Shown piece by piece: positions 26,846 to 35,595 of a stretch of DNA of 64,000 nucleotides. The stretch is from positions 1-64,000 of the forward strand of contig NZ_CABVQK010000021.1 of NCBI RefSeq assembly GCF_902499335.1. The letters run 5' to 3'. Made by a program: the position numbers and the translations under genes. Below the pieces are notes generated by a model, which was given only the letters and a program-made list of their open reading frames with translations, was not told the origin of the DNA and did not search any database. How positions within the stretch are numbered: the first letter of the stretch is position 1; the number at the start of each line of letters is the position of its first letter. The stretch comes from Burkholderia lata. GTDB taxonomy: Bacteria > Pseudomonadota > Gammaproteobacteria > Burkholderiales > Burkholderiaceae.

Positions 26846-27327
26846 TTCGAGAGCTCCTCAAGCAGCTGGTCGATCTTCTCGCGGCTCATGAAGCTGCACA
26901 TTCTGTGATTGTTCACCAGCAGCACCGGCGCATCGCCGCACGAGCCCATGCATTCGCCTTCCTTCAGCGTGAACTTGCCGTCGGGCGTGGTCTCGCCGAA
27001 GCCGATGCCCAGCTTCTGTTTCAGGTAGTCGGCAGTTGCTTCCGCGCCACCGTCCGGGCCGAGCTGGCACGGCAGGTTCGTGCAGAGCGTGATCTTGTGC
27101 TTGCCGACCGGGTTGAGCTCGTACATCGTGTAGAACGTTGCGACTTCCTGCACGGCAACGGCCGGCATGCCGAGATAGTCCGCAACGAACTGCATCAGTT
27201 CGGGCGACAGCCAGCCGTGCTCTTCCTGAGCAACGGCCAACGCCGACATCACGGCGGACTGTTTCTGATCGGCGGGATACTTCGTCAACGCGCGATCGAT
27301 TTCCTTCAGGCCTTCAGCTGAGATCAT
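26842..27327 (-). CDS. nuoE: NADH-quinone oxidoreductase subunit E (2Fe-2S)
   Basis: 161 residues, thioredoxin-like 2Fe-2S protein. Ligands are in CTNLPCQL and CMGSCGDAP. Binds the off-path N1a cluster next to FMN. The ATG at 27327 gives the usual family start MISAEGL; a TTG at 27348 would add seven residues but overlaps its own possible ribosome site. A 172-base gap with a hairpin separates it from nuoD. Confidence 0.94.
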   Translation of the reverse strand: MISAEGLKEIDRALTKYPADQKQSAVMSALAVAQEEHGWLSPELMQFVADYLGMPAVAVQEVATFYTMYELNPVGKHKITLCTNLPCQLGPDGGAEATADYLKQKLGIGFGETTPDGKFTLKEGECMGSCGDAPVLLVNNHRMCSFMSREKIDQLLEELSK

Positions 27328-27471
27328 TTTCAGACACGACTCTTTCAATTCCTACCGAACGAACAACCTGCCGCACACTGGGGTGCATGGACGGCAGACC
27401 TGGCGCTCACTCTGTTGACAGCTTGCGAAGCCGCGCCGGTTCAGCGCGCATCGCGTGTGACTTACTGCTCG

Positions 27472-27491
27472 CCGCCCGCTCTCGCGGGCAG
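27472..27491 (-). other. RNA hairpin with GNRA-type loop after nuoD
   Basis: On the transcript strand, eight base pairs (CTGCCCGC with GCGGGCGG, one G-U pair) close a GAGA tetraloop. It begins eight bases past the nuoD stop codon, inside the longest gap of the operon (27328-27499). No T run follows, so it is more likely an mRNA-stability or processing element than a terminator. The gap also holds three tiny reading frames of 10-14 codons, the first overlapping the nuoD stop as TAATG; I see no proof that they are genes. Confidence 0.5.
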
Positions 27492-27499
27492 CGCAACCA

Positions 27500-28753
27500 T
27501 TAGCGATCGATCTCGCCGAACACGATGTCCTGCGTACCGATGATCGTGACGGCGTCGGCGATCATGTGACCGCGCGCCATTTCGTCGAGCGACGCCAGGT
27601 GCGCGAAACCCGGTGCGCGAATCTTGAGGCGATACGGCTTGTTGGCACCATCCGACACGAGGTAGATGCCGAACTCACCCTTCGGATGCTCGACCGCCGC
27701 GTACGCTTCGCCTTCCGGCACATGGAAACCTTCGGTGAAGAGCTTGAAGTGGTGAATCAAGTCTTCCATGTTGGTCTTCATGCCGACGCGCGACGGCGGT
27801 GCAACCTTGTGATTGTCCGTCATCACCGGGCCCGGATTCTTGCGGAGCCACTCAATACACTGTTTCGCGATGCGGATCGACTGGCGCATTTCTTCGACGC
27901 GCACCAGATAGCGGTCGTAGCAATCGCCGTTCACGCCGACCGGCACGTCGAAATCCATGCGATCGTACACTTCGTACGGCTGCTTCTTGCGCAGGTCCCA
28001 GGCGATGCCCGAGCCGCGCAGCATCGGACCCGTCAGGCCCATCTGCAGCGCACGTTCCGGGCTGACCACGCCGATCCCGACCAGACGCTGCTTCCAGATC
28101 CGGTTGTCGGTGAGCAGCGTTTCGTATTCGTCGACGCACTTCGGGAAGCGCGTGAAGAAATCGTCGATGAAGTCGAGCACCGAGCCGCTGCGCGCTTCGT
28201 TCATCTTCGCGAGCGCCTTCTCGTTGCGAATCTTCGACGCCTTGTATTGCGGCATTGCGTCAGGCAGGTCGCGGTAGACGCCGCCCGGACGGTAGTACGC
28301 AGCGTGCATCCGGGCGCCGGACACCGCTTCGTACACGTCCATCAGGTCTTCGCGTTCGCGGAACGCGTACAGGAACACGGCCATCGCGCCGACGTCGAGT
28401 GCGTGCGCGCCGATCCACATCAGGTGGTTCAGCACGCGCGTGATCTCGTCGAACAGCACGCGGATGTACTGCGCGCGCTCCGGCACTTCGATGCCGAGCA
28501 GCTTTTCGATCGCGAGCACGTAGCCGTGCTCGTTGACCATCATCGACACGTAGTCGAGACGGTCCATGTACGGCACGGACTGGATGAACGTCTTGGATTC
28601 CGCGAGCTTTTCGGTCGCGCGGTGCAGCAGGCCGATGTGCGGATCGGCACGCTGGATGACTTCGCCGTCGAGCTCGAGCACGAGGCGCAGCACGCCGTGC
28701 GCTGCCGGGTGCTGCGGGCCGAAGTTGAGCGTGTAGTTCTTGATTTCTGCCAT
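27500..28753 (-). CDS. nuoD: NADH-quinone oxidoreductase subunit D (49 kDa type)
   Basis: 417 residues. The N-terminus NFGPQHPAAHGVLRLVLELDGE includes the quinone-site His; the body carries DPHIGLLHRATEKL and the C-terminus the conserved DIVFGEIDR. It is related to NiFe-hydrogenase large subunits but lacks metal-ligand Cys. With NuoB it forms the quinone head-group site. NuoD is separate from NuoC here, unlike the CD fusion of E. coli. Confidence 0.96.
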   Translation of the reverse strand: MAEIKNYTLNFGPQHPAAHGVLRLVLELDGEVIQRADPHIGLLHRATEKLAESKTFIQSVPYMDRLDYVSMMVNEHGYVLAIEKLLGIEVPERAQYIRVLFDEITRVLNHLMWIGAHALDVGAMAVFLYAFREREDLMDVYEAVSGARMHAAYYRPGGVYRDLPDAMPQYKASKIRNEKALAKMNEARSGSVLDFIDDFFTRFPKCVDEYETLLTDNRIWKQRLVGIGVVSPERALQMGLTGPMLRGSGIAWDLRKKQPYEVYDRMDFDVPVGVNGDCYDRYLVRVEEMRQSIRIAKQCIEWLRKNPGPVMTDNHKVAPPSRVGMKTNMEDLIHHFKLFTEGFHVPEGEAYAAVEHPKGEFGIYLVSDGANKPYRLKIRAPGFAHLASLDEMARGHMIADAVTIIGTQDIVFGEIDR

Positions 28754-28762
28754 GACGCCCCC

Positions 28763-29365
28763 TTAATGTTTCAGACCGCCATAGCGATCCTCGCGGATCA
28801 CGCGCGGCGTGATTTCGCGCGGCTCGATCGTCACCGGCTGGTACACGACCCGCTTCTCTTCCGGGTCGTAACGCATTTCGACATAGCCCGACACCGGGAA
28901 GTCCTTGCGGAACGGATGGCCGATGAAGCCGTAGTCGGTGAGGATGCGGCGCAGGTCGGGGTGGCCTTCGAACACGATGCCGTACAGGTCGAACGCTTCA
29001 CGTTCGTACCAGTTCGCGGAGGTCCAGATGTCGACCAGCGATGCCACGATCGGCAGGTCGTCGTCCGGCGCGAATGCGCGCAGGCGCAGGCGCCAGTTGT
29101 TCGTGACCGACAGCAGATGCGACACGGCCGCGAAGCGCGGGCCGTCGTACGCACCGTCGCCGAAGGTCTGGTAGTCGACGCCGCACAGGTCGAGCAGCTG
29201 CTCGAAACGGAGCTTCGGATCGTCGCGCAGCATCTTTGCGACTTCGAGGTAATCGCTCGCCTTCACGACGAGCGTCAGTTCACCGATCGCTTCGGTGAGG
29301 CTCACCACGCGCGCGCCGAGCGCGGCTTCGAGGTTTGCCTTGAGGGTCTCGATTTTGCTTGCCAT
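28763..29365 (-). CDS. nuoC: NADH-quinone oxidoreductase subunit C (30 kDa type)
   Basis: 200 residues, free-standing subunit. Family signature [31 protein letters not shown] is complete at about 115-147, followed by [19 protein letters not shown]. Structural subunit of the peripheral arm beside NuoD. Nine bases separate it from nuoD. Confidence 0.95.
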
Positions 29366-29386
29366 ATTGAGGGGACGCTCGGGGCT

Positions 29387-29866
29387 TTATTGACGGGCGA
29401 TGGTATTGGTGCGGCGGATCTTCGCCTGAAGCTGGATCACGCCGTAGACCAGCGCCTCGGCCGTGGGCGGACAGCCCGGCACGTAGACATCGACTGGCAC
29501 GATCCGGTCGCAACCGCGGACCACCGAATACGAGTAGTGGTAATAACCACCGCCGTTCGCGCACGATCCCATCGAGATCACCCAGCGCGGCTCGGCCATC
29601 TGGTCGTACACGCGGCGCAGCGCAGGCGCCATCTTGTTGCACAGCGTGCCGGCGACGATCATCACGTCCGACTGACGCGGGCTCGGGCGAAACACGACGC
29701 CGAACCGATCCAGGTCGTAACGGGCCGCGCCCGCATGCATCATTTCGACGGCGCAACACGCGAGCCCGAACGTCATCGGCCACAGCGAGCCGGTACGCGT
29801 CCAGTTGATCAGCTTGTCAGCCGTCGTGGTGACAAACCCTTCCTTCAAGACCCCTTCGATACTCAT
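29387..29866 (-). CDS. nuoB: NADH-quinone oxidoreductase subunit B (cluster N2)
   Basis: 159 residues. Binds the terminal 4Fe-4S cluster N2 through the tandem Cys of FGLACCAVEMM plus Cys in SMGSCANGGGYY and PGCPPTAEAL. Passes electrons to quinone. The ATG at 29864-29866 (MSIEGVLKEGF) is used; the open frame to 29908 adds sequence not seen in the family. Confidence 0.96.
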   Translation of the reverse strand: MSIEGVLKEGFVTTTADKLINWTRTGSLWPMTFGLACCAVEMMHAGAARYDLDRFGVVFRPSPRQSDVMIVAGTLCNKMAPALRRVYDQMAEPRWVISMGSCANGGGYYHYSYSVVRGCDRIVPVDVYVPGCPPTAEALVYGVIQLQAKIRRTNTIARQ

Positions 29867-29928
29867 TTGCTTTCCACTCCAGACGAGCGACCGAGCGTGG
29901 CCGCCCATGCAAACCGGCGATTAACCCA

Positions 29929-30288
29929 TCACTCCCAGTCGAGCCCGCCTTTCTTCCAGATATAGGCAAAGCCCAGCAGGAATTCGAGCAGAAAAATCAT
30001 CATTGCGATGAAACCCGGCCAGCCGATGTCCCGGAGCGCGACGCCCCACGGAAACAGGAATGCGGTTTCGAGATCGAAGATGATGAACAGGATGGCGACG
30101 AGGTAGTACCGGACGTCGAATTTCATCCGGGCGTCTTCAAAGGCTTCGAAGCCGCACTCGTACGGTGCGTTCTTCTCGACGTCCGGCTTGTTGGGACCAA
30201 GGAGCTTGCCGATGCTGACCAGCGCTATACCTAAACCAGTGCCCACGAGGAGGAACAACAAGACGGGGTAATAGGCTGCGAGGTTCAA
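29929..30288 (-). CDS. nuoA: NADH-quinone oxidoreductase subunit A
   Basis: 119 residues, three transmembrane helices. Conserved loop [36 protein letters not shown] is intact, including the Cys of the quinone-coupling loop. First gene of the 14-gene operon, which follows the order A-B-C-D-E-F-G-H-I-J-K-L-M-N with separate C and D. Promoter must lie between 30289 and 30400; a short palindrome CTTCCG-G-CGGAAG is at 30332-30344. Confidence 0.96.
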
Positions 30289-30400
30289 GGCAATCCTCTA
30301 TCGGTTGGTTCTGAGCGTCCGGAGAATACCACTTCCGGCGGAAGGAATCATTTCGGAGTGCAGGCGATCGCAAGACAACCGCAAGCACACCCCAGAAATG

Positions 30401-30433
30401 AAAAATGCCAGCCACTAGAAGCGGCTGGCATTG
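30401..30433 (-). terminator. Terminator after tRNA-Leu, ahead of nuoA
   Basis: On the minus strand ATGCCAGCCGC / GTGGCTGGCAT forms an 11-bp stem (one G-U) with a five-base loop and a following run of five T. It ends the secG-tRNA transcript and separates it from the nuo operon. Confidence 0.85.
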
Positions 30434-30441
30434 AGTAACTT

Positions 30442-30526
30442 TGGTGCCGACGGCGAGACTCGAACTCGCACAGCTTTCGCCACTACCCCCTCAAGATAGC
30501 GTGTCTACCAATTTCACCACGTCGGC
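30442..30526 (-). tRNA. leuU: tRNA-Leu (anticodon GAG)
   Basis: 85-nt class II tRNA. Acceptor stem GCCGACG / CGTCGGC, discriminator A and encoded CCA are present; the T loop is GTTCGAGTC. The anticodon stem CUAUC/GGUAG closes the loop UUGAGGG, giving anticodon GAG (window bases 30490-30492 on the complement). A long variable arm (GGCGAAAGCU region) is typical of Leu. It lies downstream of secG, the same neighbour as leuU in E. coli. Confidence 0.95.
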
Positions 30527-30638
30527 ACTGCATGCAACCGGGGTTGTAACAACTTGTTTCCCGCGAATCGCTTCAAGAATTAAATTCTAACCCGACTTCG
30601 AGATTTGTTCAACGCACAATCGCAAAAAATTTAACTTT

Positions 30639-31016
30639 TTATTTCGGGACGTCCTGACCCGGCGCGCTTGCAGCCGAGCCTGCCGCAGCCGATGCCGCGA
30701 CAGCCGGTGCCGATGCAGCAGGCGCCGATGCCGGCGCGGTCGAGACCGCGCCAAGCACGCCCGCCGACGGCGTCGACTTGTACGAACCGAGGTACGTCAG
30801 CGCGAGCGTCGCAATGAAGAAGATCGTTGCGAGAATGCCCGTCGTACGCGACAGGAAGTTCGCCGAGCCCGTTGCACCGAACAGGCTGCCCGACGCGCCG
30901 CTGCCGAACGCAGCGCCCATGTCGGCACCCTTGCCGTGCTGCAGCAGCACGAGACCAATCACACCGAGTGCAGACAGCACCTGCACCACAATAATCAGCG
31001 TCTTGAATAACAGCAT
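30639..31016 (-). CDS. secG: Preprotein translocase subunit SecG
   Basis: 125 residues. Two transmembrane helices (about 3-22 and 53-72) joined by the conserved loop LLQHGKGADMGAAFGSGASGSLFG. The last 45 residues are Ala/Ser/Pro-rich and presumably unstructured. SecG supports SecYE in protein export. The ATG at 31016 is used; a GTG at 31025 is a less likely alternative. Confidence 0.94.
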   Translation of the reverse strand: MLLFKTLIIVVQVLSALGVIGLVLLQHGKGADMGAAFGSGASGSLFGATGSANFLSRTTGILATIFFIATLALTYLGSYKSTPSAGVLGAVSTAPASAPAASAPAVAASAAAGSAASAPGQDVPK

Positions 31017-31088
31017 CACACCCACCCGAATGGATCAGGCGACCGGACCGACCGGCCGCCGTCATGGTTCAATTCGATCGCGGACCGC

Positions 31089-31844
31089 TCAACGCGCGGC
31101 CCGGCAGATCGCCAGGAAATCTTCCGCCTTCAGCGACGCGCCGCCGATCAGGCCACCGTCGATGTCCGGCTGCGCAAACAGCTCTTCCGCGTTGTCCGGC
31201 TTCACGCTGCCGCCGTACAGCACGGACACGTCCGCCGCGCCCTTTGCCGCGAGACGCGCACGCAGGAACGCGTGCACATCCTGCGCCTGCGCCGACGTCG
31301 CGCTCTTGCCCGTGCCAATCGCCCAGACCGGCTCGTACGCGACGACGATGCGCACAGCCTCGTCGGCCGTCAGCACCGCCAGCACTGCGTCGAGCTGCGC
31401 ACCGACCACCTGCTCGGTCGCACCCGACTCGCGCTCGTCGAGCGTCTCGCCGACGCACACGACAGGCGTGAGCCCCGCCGCGAGCGCGCGCTGCGTCTTC
31501 GCCGCGACCGTCTCGTTGCGCTCGCCGTGGTACGCACGGCGCTCCGAGTGACCGACGATCGCATAGCGTGCGCCGAATTCCGCGACCATCGCAGCCGCCA
31601 CCTCACCGGTGAACGCGCCCTGCTCGTGCGCGGACACGTCCTGCGCCCCCCAGGCGACACGGCCGCCGTCGAGCTGCGCCTGAACCTGCGCGAGATACGG
31701 GAACGGCACGCACACGCCGACCGACGTTTCGGCCGCCACCGCGCCCGCGCCCTGCACCACTTCGTTCAGCAATGCCTGGTTGCCGGCCAGCCGGCCGTGC
31801 ATCTTCCAGTTGCCGATCACACGCTTAGTTCTCTGTTTCGACAT
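31089..31844 (-). CDS. tpiA: Triosephosphate isomerase
   Basis: 251 residues. Interconverts dihydroxyacetone phosphate and glyceraldehyde 3-phosphate. Active-site segments: GNWKMHG (Lys of the substrate site), IVGHSERR (catalytic His), and VAYEPVWAIGTG (catalytic Glu) followed by the flexible loop. Phosphate-binding VLYGGSVKPDN is also intact. Gene lies 72 bases upstream of secG. Confidence 0.96.
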   Translation of the reverse strand: MSKQRTKRVIGNWKMHGRLAGNQALLNEVVQGAGAVAAETSVGVCVPFPYLAQVQAQLDGGRVAWGAQDVSAHEQGAFTGEVAAAMVAEFGARYAIVGHSERRAYHGERNETVAAKTQRALAAGLTPVVCVGETLDERESGATEQVVGAQLDAVLAVLTADEAVRIVVAYEPVWAIGTGKSATSAQAQDVHAFLRARLAAKGAADVSVLYGGSVKPDNAEELFAQPDIDGGLIGGASLKAEDFLAICRAAR

Positions 31845-31985
31845 CGTGTCTGTCTCGTCACCGCTTGGTCATTAACGTGCCGGAAACCGGCCGTCAGGTT
31901 TGATCTGGCGAAGCAAACCGGCGATTTTACTGCGCGCGGCTTGAACCGGTCAAACCGCGCATGTCAAGCCCGGCTGCACGGGCCG

Positions 31986-33005
31986 TCAGGCGTTCGTACC
32001 CCAATCGAGCACGATCTTGCCGGTGTGCTCGCTGCTTTCCATCAGCGCGTGCGCCTGTGCGGCGTCCGCAGCGGGCAATACGCGATAGATCACCGGCTTG
32101 ATGCGGCCGTCGGCAAGCAGCGGCCACACGCGCGCCTTCAGTTGCGCGGCGATCTGCGCCTTGAACTCGACCGGGCGCGGGCGCAGCGTCGAACCCGTGA
32201 TCGTCAGCCGGCGACGCAGGATCTCGCCCAGGTTGACGTCGGCCTTCGCGCCGCCGAGCAGCGCGATCAGCACGAGACGGCCGCCATCCGCGAGCGCGGA
32301 CAGTTCGCGCGGCACGTACGAGCCCGCCACCATGTCGAGGATCACGTCGACGCCGCGATCGTGCGTCAGCGACTTCACGACCTCGACGAAGTCTTCCGTC
32401 TTGTAGTTGATCGCGCGTTCGGCGCCGAGCGCCTCGCACGCGCGGCACTTGTCGGCAGTACCGGCCGTCGCGAACACGCGAAAGCCGAGCGCATGCGCGA
32501 TCTGGATCGCGGTCACGCCGATGCCGCTCGAGCCACCCTGCACCAGCAGCGTTTCCTGCTCGCCGCCCTCGCCCGCGCCGAGCTGCGCACGGTCGAACAC
32601 GTTGCTCCACACGGTGAAAAACGTTTCGGGCAGCGACGCCGCCTCAATATCGGTCAGCCCGTCGGGCACCGGCAGGCATTGCAGCAGCGGCGCGACCGCA
32701 TACTCGGCATAGCCACCGCCCGCGAGCAACGCGCACACGCGATCGCCCGACTTCAGGCCGAACGGGTTCAACGCGGCGTCCGACAGGTCGCCGCCGACGA
32801 TCTCGCCCGCGACCTCGAGGCCCGGCAGATCCGACGCACCCGGCGGCGGCGCATAGGCGCCCTTGCGCTGGAACACGTCGGGCCGGTTCACGCCGGAAGC
32901 CGCCACCTTGATCAGCACTTCGCCGCGCTTCGGTTCGGGGCGCGGACGCTCCGCAAGCTTCAGCACGTCGGGGGCACCGAATTCGGTGATTTCGATGGCT
33001 TTCAT
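31986..33005 (-). CDS. NAD(P)H:quinone oxidoreductase, zinc-free MDR family
   Basis: 339 residues, medium-chain dehydrogenase/reductase fold without the zinc-ligand Cys set. GroES-like domain at about 1-125 and Rossmann domain with LVQGGSSGIGVTAIQIAHALG (about 149-169). It matches the PIG3/quinone-reductase group: GVNRPDVFQRKGAYAPPPGASDLPGLEVAGEI. Reduces quinones with NADPH by prediction. The ATG at 33005 is used; earlier in-frame sequence falls in the region that holds the pnp terminator. Confidence 0.88.
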   Translation of the reverse strand: MKAIEITEFGAPDVLKLAERPRPEPKRGEVLIKVAASGVNRPDVFQRKGAYAPPPGASDLPGLEVAGEIVGGDLSDAALNPFGLKSGDRVCALLAGGGYAEYAVAPLLQCLPVPDGLTDIEAASLPETFFTVWSNVFDRAQLGAGEGGEQETLLVQGGSSGIGVTAIQIAHALGFRVFATAGTADKCRACEALGAERAINYKTEDFVEVVKSLTHDRGVDVILDMVAGSYVPRELSALADGGRLVLIALLGGAKADVNLGEILRRRLTITGSTLRPRPVEFKAQIAAQLKARVWPLLADGRIKPVIYRVLPAADAAQAHALMESSEHTGKIVLDWGTNA

Positions 33006-33105
33006 GGTGATGGTCGCTCCAGGATCAGGATCGGAATCGGATGGCACGCCCGCACGCGGCGCGGGCACCTGACCGGCGCTGCTGCGCCGCACAACGATGC
33101 TACAG

Positions 33106-33142
33106 AAAAAACGGCCGGCACGCTTTCGCACTGCCGGCCGTT
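33106..33142 (-). terminator. Rho-independent terminator after pnp
   Basis: AACGGCCGGCA / TGCCGGCCGTT stem of 11 bp with an 11-base loop, then a run of T on the minus strand. Fifteen bases after the pnp stop codon. Confidence 0.9.
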
Positions 33143-33157
33143 GATCCGCCTACCCGC

Positions 33158-35305
33158 TTACTGCTGCGGCGGCGTATCCGACTGCGACGCCGCCGCTGCT
33201 TCATTCAGCAGCGCCTTCGCCGACAGACGCACGCGACCCTTTTCGTCCGTCTGGATGACCTTGACCTTCACTTGCTGGCCTTCCTTCAGGTAGTCGTTGA
33301 TGTCCTTCACACGCTCGTTGACGATTTCCGAGATGTGCAGCAGGCCATCCTTGCCCGGCAGCAGGTTCACGATCGCGCCGAAATCGAGCAGCTTCAGAAC
33401 CGTGCCTTCGTACACCTGGCCGACTTCGATCTCTGCCGTGATTTGCTCGATGCGCTTCTTCGCTTCGGCCATGCCGTCGCTGTTCGTGCTCGCGATCGTC
33501 ACGACGCCGTCGTCGGAGATGTCGATGGTCGTGCCGGTTTCTTCCGTCAGCGCGCGGATCACCGAACCGCCCTTGCCGATCACGTCGCGGATCTTTTCCG
33601 GGTTGATCTTGATCGTGATCATGCGCGGCGCGAATTCCGACAGCTGCGTGTTCGCACCCGAAACTGCCGACGTCATCTTGCCGAGGATGTGCATGCGGCC
33701 TTCCTTCGCCTGCGCGAGCGCGACCTGCATGATTTCCTTCGTGATGCCCTGGATCTTGATGTCCATCTGCAGTGCCGTCACGCCTTGCTCCGTGCCGGCC
33801 ACCTTGAAGTCCATGTCGCCGAGGTGATCTTCGTCGCCGAGGATGTCGGTCAGCACCGCGAACTTGTTGCCTTCGAGGATCAGGCCCATCGCGATGCCCG
33901 CGACGTGCGCCTTCATCGGCACGCCTGCGTCCATCAGCGCGAGGCAGCCGCCGCACACCGATGCCATCGACGACGAACCGTTCGATTCGGTGATTTCCGA
34001 CACGACGCGGATCGAGTAGCCGAATTCGTCGGCGCTCGGCAGGCACTTGACCAGTGCACGCTTCGCGAGGCGGCCGTGGCCGATTTCGCGGCGCTTCGGC
34101 GAGCCGACGCGGCCCGTTTCGCCGGTCGCGAACGGGGGCATGTTGTAGTGGAGCATGAAGCGCTCGCGGTACTCGCCTTCGAGCGCGTCGATGATCTGCT
34201 CGTCACCCTTCGTGCCGAGCGTCGCGACGACCAGCGCCTGCGTCTCGCCGCGCGTGAACAGCGCCGAGCCGTGGGTACGCGGCAGCACGCCGGTGCGGAT
34301 CTCGATCGGGCGCACGGTGCGCGTGTCGCGGCCGTCGATGCGCGGCTCGCCGTTCAGGATCTGCGAACGGACGATCTTGGCTTCGATGTCGAACAGCACG
34401 TTGCCGACGGTAGCCTTGTCGGCTGCGACCGTACCGGCCGCCTGCGCGTCTTCCTCGAGCTTCGCCGAGGTCGCTGCGTAGACTTCCTTCAGCTTCGTCG
34501 AACGCGCTTGCTTGTCGCGGAGCTGGTAAGCAGCGAGCAGGTCGTTCTGTGCCAGCTCGGTCACGCGCGCGATCAGCGCTTCGTTCTTCGGTGCCGGCTG
34601 CCAGTCCCACTCGGGCTTGCCGCCTTCGCGCACCAGTTCGTGGATCGCGTCGATCGCGACCTGCATCTGCTCGTGGCCGAACACCACGGCGCCCAGCATC
34701 ACGTCTTCCGACAGTTGATCGGCTTCCGATTCGACCATCAGCACGGCACGTTCCGTACCTGCGACGACGAGGTCGAGGCTCGATGCCTTGATCTGGTCAC
34801 GCGTCGGGTTCAGCACATATGCGTTGTCGATGTACGCCACGCGTGCGGCACCGACCGGGCCGTTGAACGGCAGGCCCGACACCGCGAGCGCAGCCGATGC
34901 ACCGATCAGCGCGGGGATGTCCGCCGGGATTTCCGGGTTCACGGACAGCACGTGGATCACGACCTGGACTTCGTTGTAGAAGCCTTCCGGGAACAGCGGG
35001 CGCAGCGGACGGTCGATCAGGCGCGACGTCAGCGTTTCGTGCTCCGACGGACGGCCTTCGCGGCGGAAGAAGCCGCCCGGGATCTTGCCGGCCGAGTAGG
35101 TCTTCTCGAGGTAGTCGACGGTCAGCGGGAAGAAATCCTGGCCCGGCTTCGCCGACTTCGCGCCGACGACGGTTGCCAGCACGACGGTATCTTCGACGTC
35201 GACGATCACGGCGCCGCTTGCCTGGCGAGCGACTTCACCGGTTTCGAGGCGCACCTTGTGCTGGCCCCACTGGAATTCCTTCACGACCTTGTTGAACATG
35301 GACAT
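33158..35305 (-). CDS. pnp: Polyribonucleotide nucleotidyltransferase (PNPase)
   Basis: 715 residues. Two RNase PH domains (about 10-230 and 310-545), a KH domain with IRDVIGKGGSVIRALTEETG (about 562-581), and an S1 domain (about 620-690). Phosphorolytic 3'-5' exoribonuclease of the degradosome. The ATG at 35305 follows AAAGGAG; the longer frame has no family similarity. It follows rpsO as in most proteobacteria, and a long hairpin stands in its leader. The tail after S1 is short. Confidence 0.96.
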   Translation of the reverse strand: MSMFNKVVKEFQWGQHKVRLETGEVARQASGAVIVDVEDTVVLATVVGAKSAKPGQDFFPLTVDYLEKTYSAGKIPGGFFRREGRPSEHETLTSRLIDRPLRPLFPEGFYNEVQVVIHVLSVNPEIPADIPALIGASAALAVSGLPFNGPVGAARVAYIDNAYVLNPTRDQIKASSLDLVVAGTERAVLMVESEADQLSEDVMLGAVVFGHEQMQVAIDAIHELVREGGKPEWDWQPAPKNEALIARVTELAQNDLLAAYQLRDKQARSTKLKEVYAATSAKLEEDAQAAGTVAADKATVGNVLFDIEAKIVRSQILNGEPRIDGRDTRTVRPIEIRTGVLPRTHGSALFTRGETQALVVATLGTKGDEQIIDALEGEYRERFMLHYNMPPFATGETGRVGSPKRREIGHGRLAKRALVKCLPSADEFGYSIRVVSEITESNGSSSMASVCGGCLALMDAGVPMKAHVAGIAMGLILEGNKFAVLTDILGDEDHLGDMDFKVAGTEQGVTALQMDIKIQGITKEIMQVALAQAKEGRMHILGKMTSAVSGANTQLSEFAPRMITIKINPEKIRDVIGKGGSVIRALTEETGTTIDISDDGVVTIASTNSDGMAEAKKRIEQITAEIEVGQVYEGTVLKLLDFGAIVNLLPGKDGLLHISEIVNERVKDINDYLKEGQQVKVKVIQTDEKGRVRLSAKALLNEAAAASQSDTPPQQ

Positions 35306-35404
35306 GGTTGCTCCTTTGAATTCATGCATTTCATTCGCCGCGCCGGCCATCCCGCGCGGCGGCGTCCCGACCGAATCACCCGGAGCAAGGTGTGTTTTTT
35401 ATGC

Positions 35405-35443
35405 CATTCCAGCGCGGCGCTCGTGCAGCGACGCGCTGGAATG
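35405..35443 (-). promoter_or_regulatory. Long hairpin in the pnp leader, candidate RNase III site
   Basis: CATTCCAGCGC at 35405-35415 pairs perfectly with GCGCTGGAATG at 35433-35443, and the interior adds four more pairs (CGCT/AGCG) across a two-by-two internal loop. It lies about 100 bases upstream of the pnp start. No T run follows on the minus strand, so it is not an intrinsic terminator. In E. coli a hairpin at the same place is cut by RNase III and lets PNPase repress its own mRNA; equivalence here is inferred from position and structure. Confidence 0.55.
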
Positions 35444-35532
35444 ACACAAATCCTGCCCCGGTACCGGTCGTTGCGGCAGCCCCGCACAACCGTGCCGGAC
35501 AGCCTGCGGTGCGTGTGACGCTACGCACCGCG

Positions 35533-35572
35533 CAAAAACAAAATGCCTGTATCAGCGGACTGACACAGGCAT
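35533..35572 (-). terminator. Terminator after rpsO
   Basis: ATGCCTGTGTCAG / CTGATACAGGCAT forms a 13-position stem (one G-U type mismatch) with a four-base loop and a T-rich tail TTTTGTTTTTG on the minus strand. It should reduce read-through into pnp. Confidence 0.85.
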
Positions 35573-35595
35573 CTTGCTGGCGGCAATCGCCTCGA

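Noticed and set aside
27566..29965. 799-codon plus-strand frame opposite nuoB, nuoC and nuoD
   Set aside because: Antisense shadow with Arg/His/Val-rich product; the three nuo genes are unambiguous.
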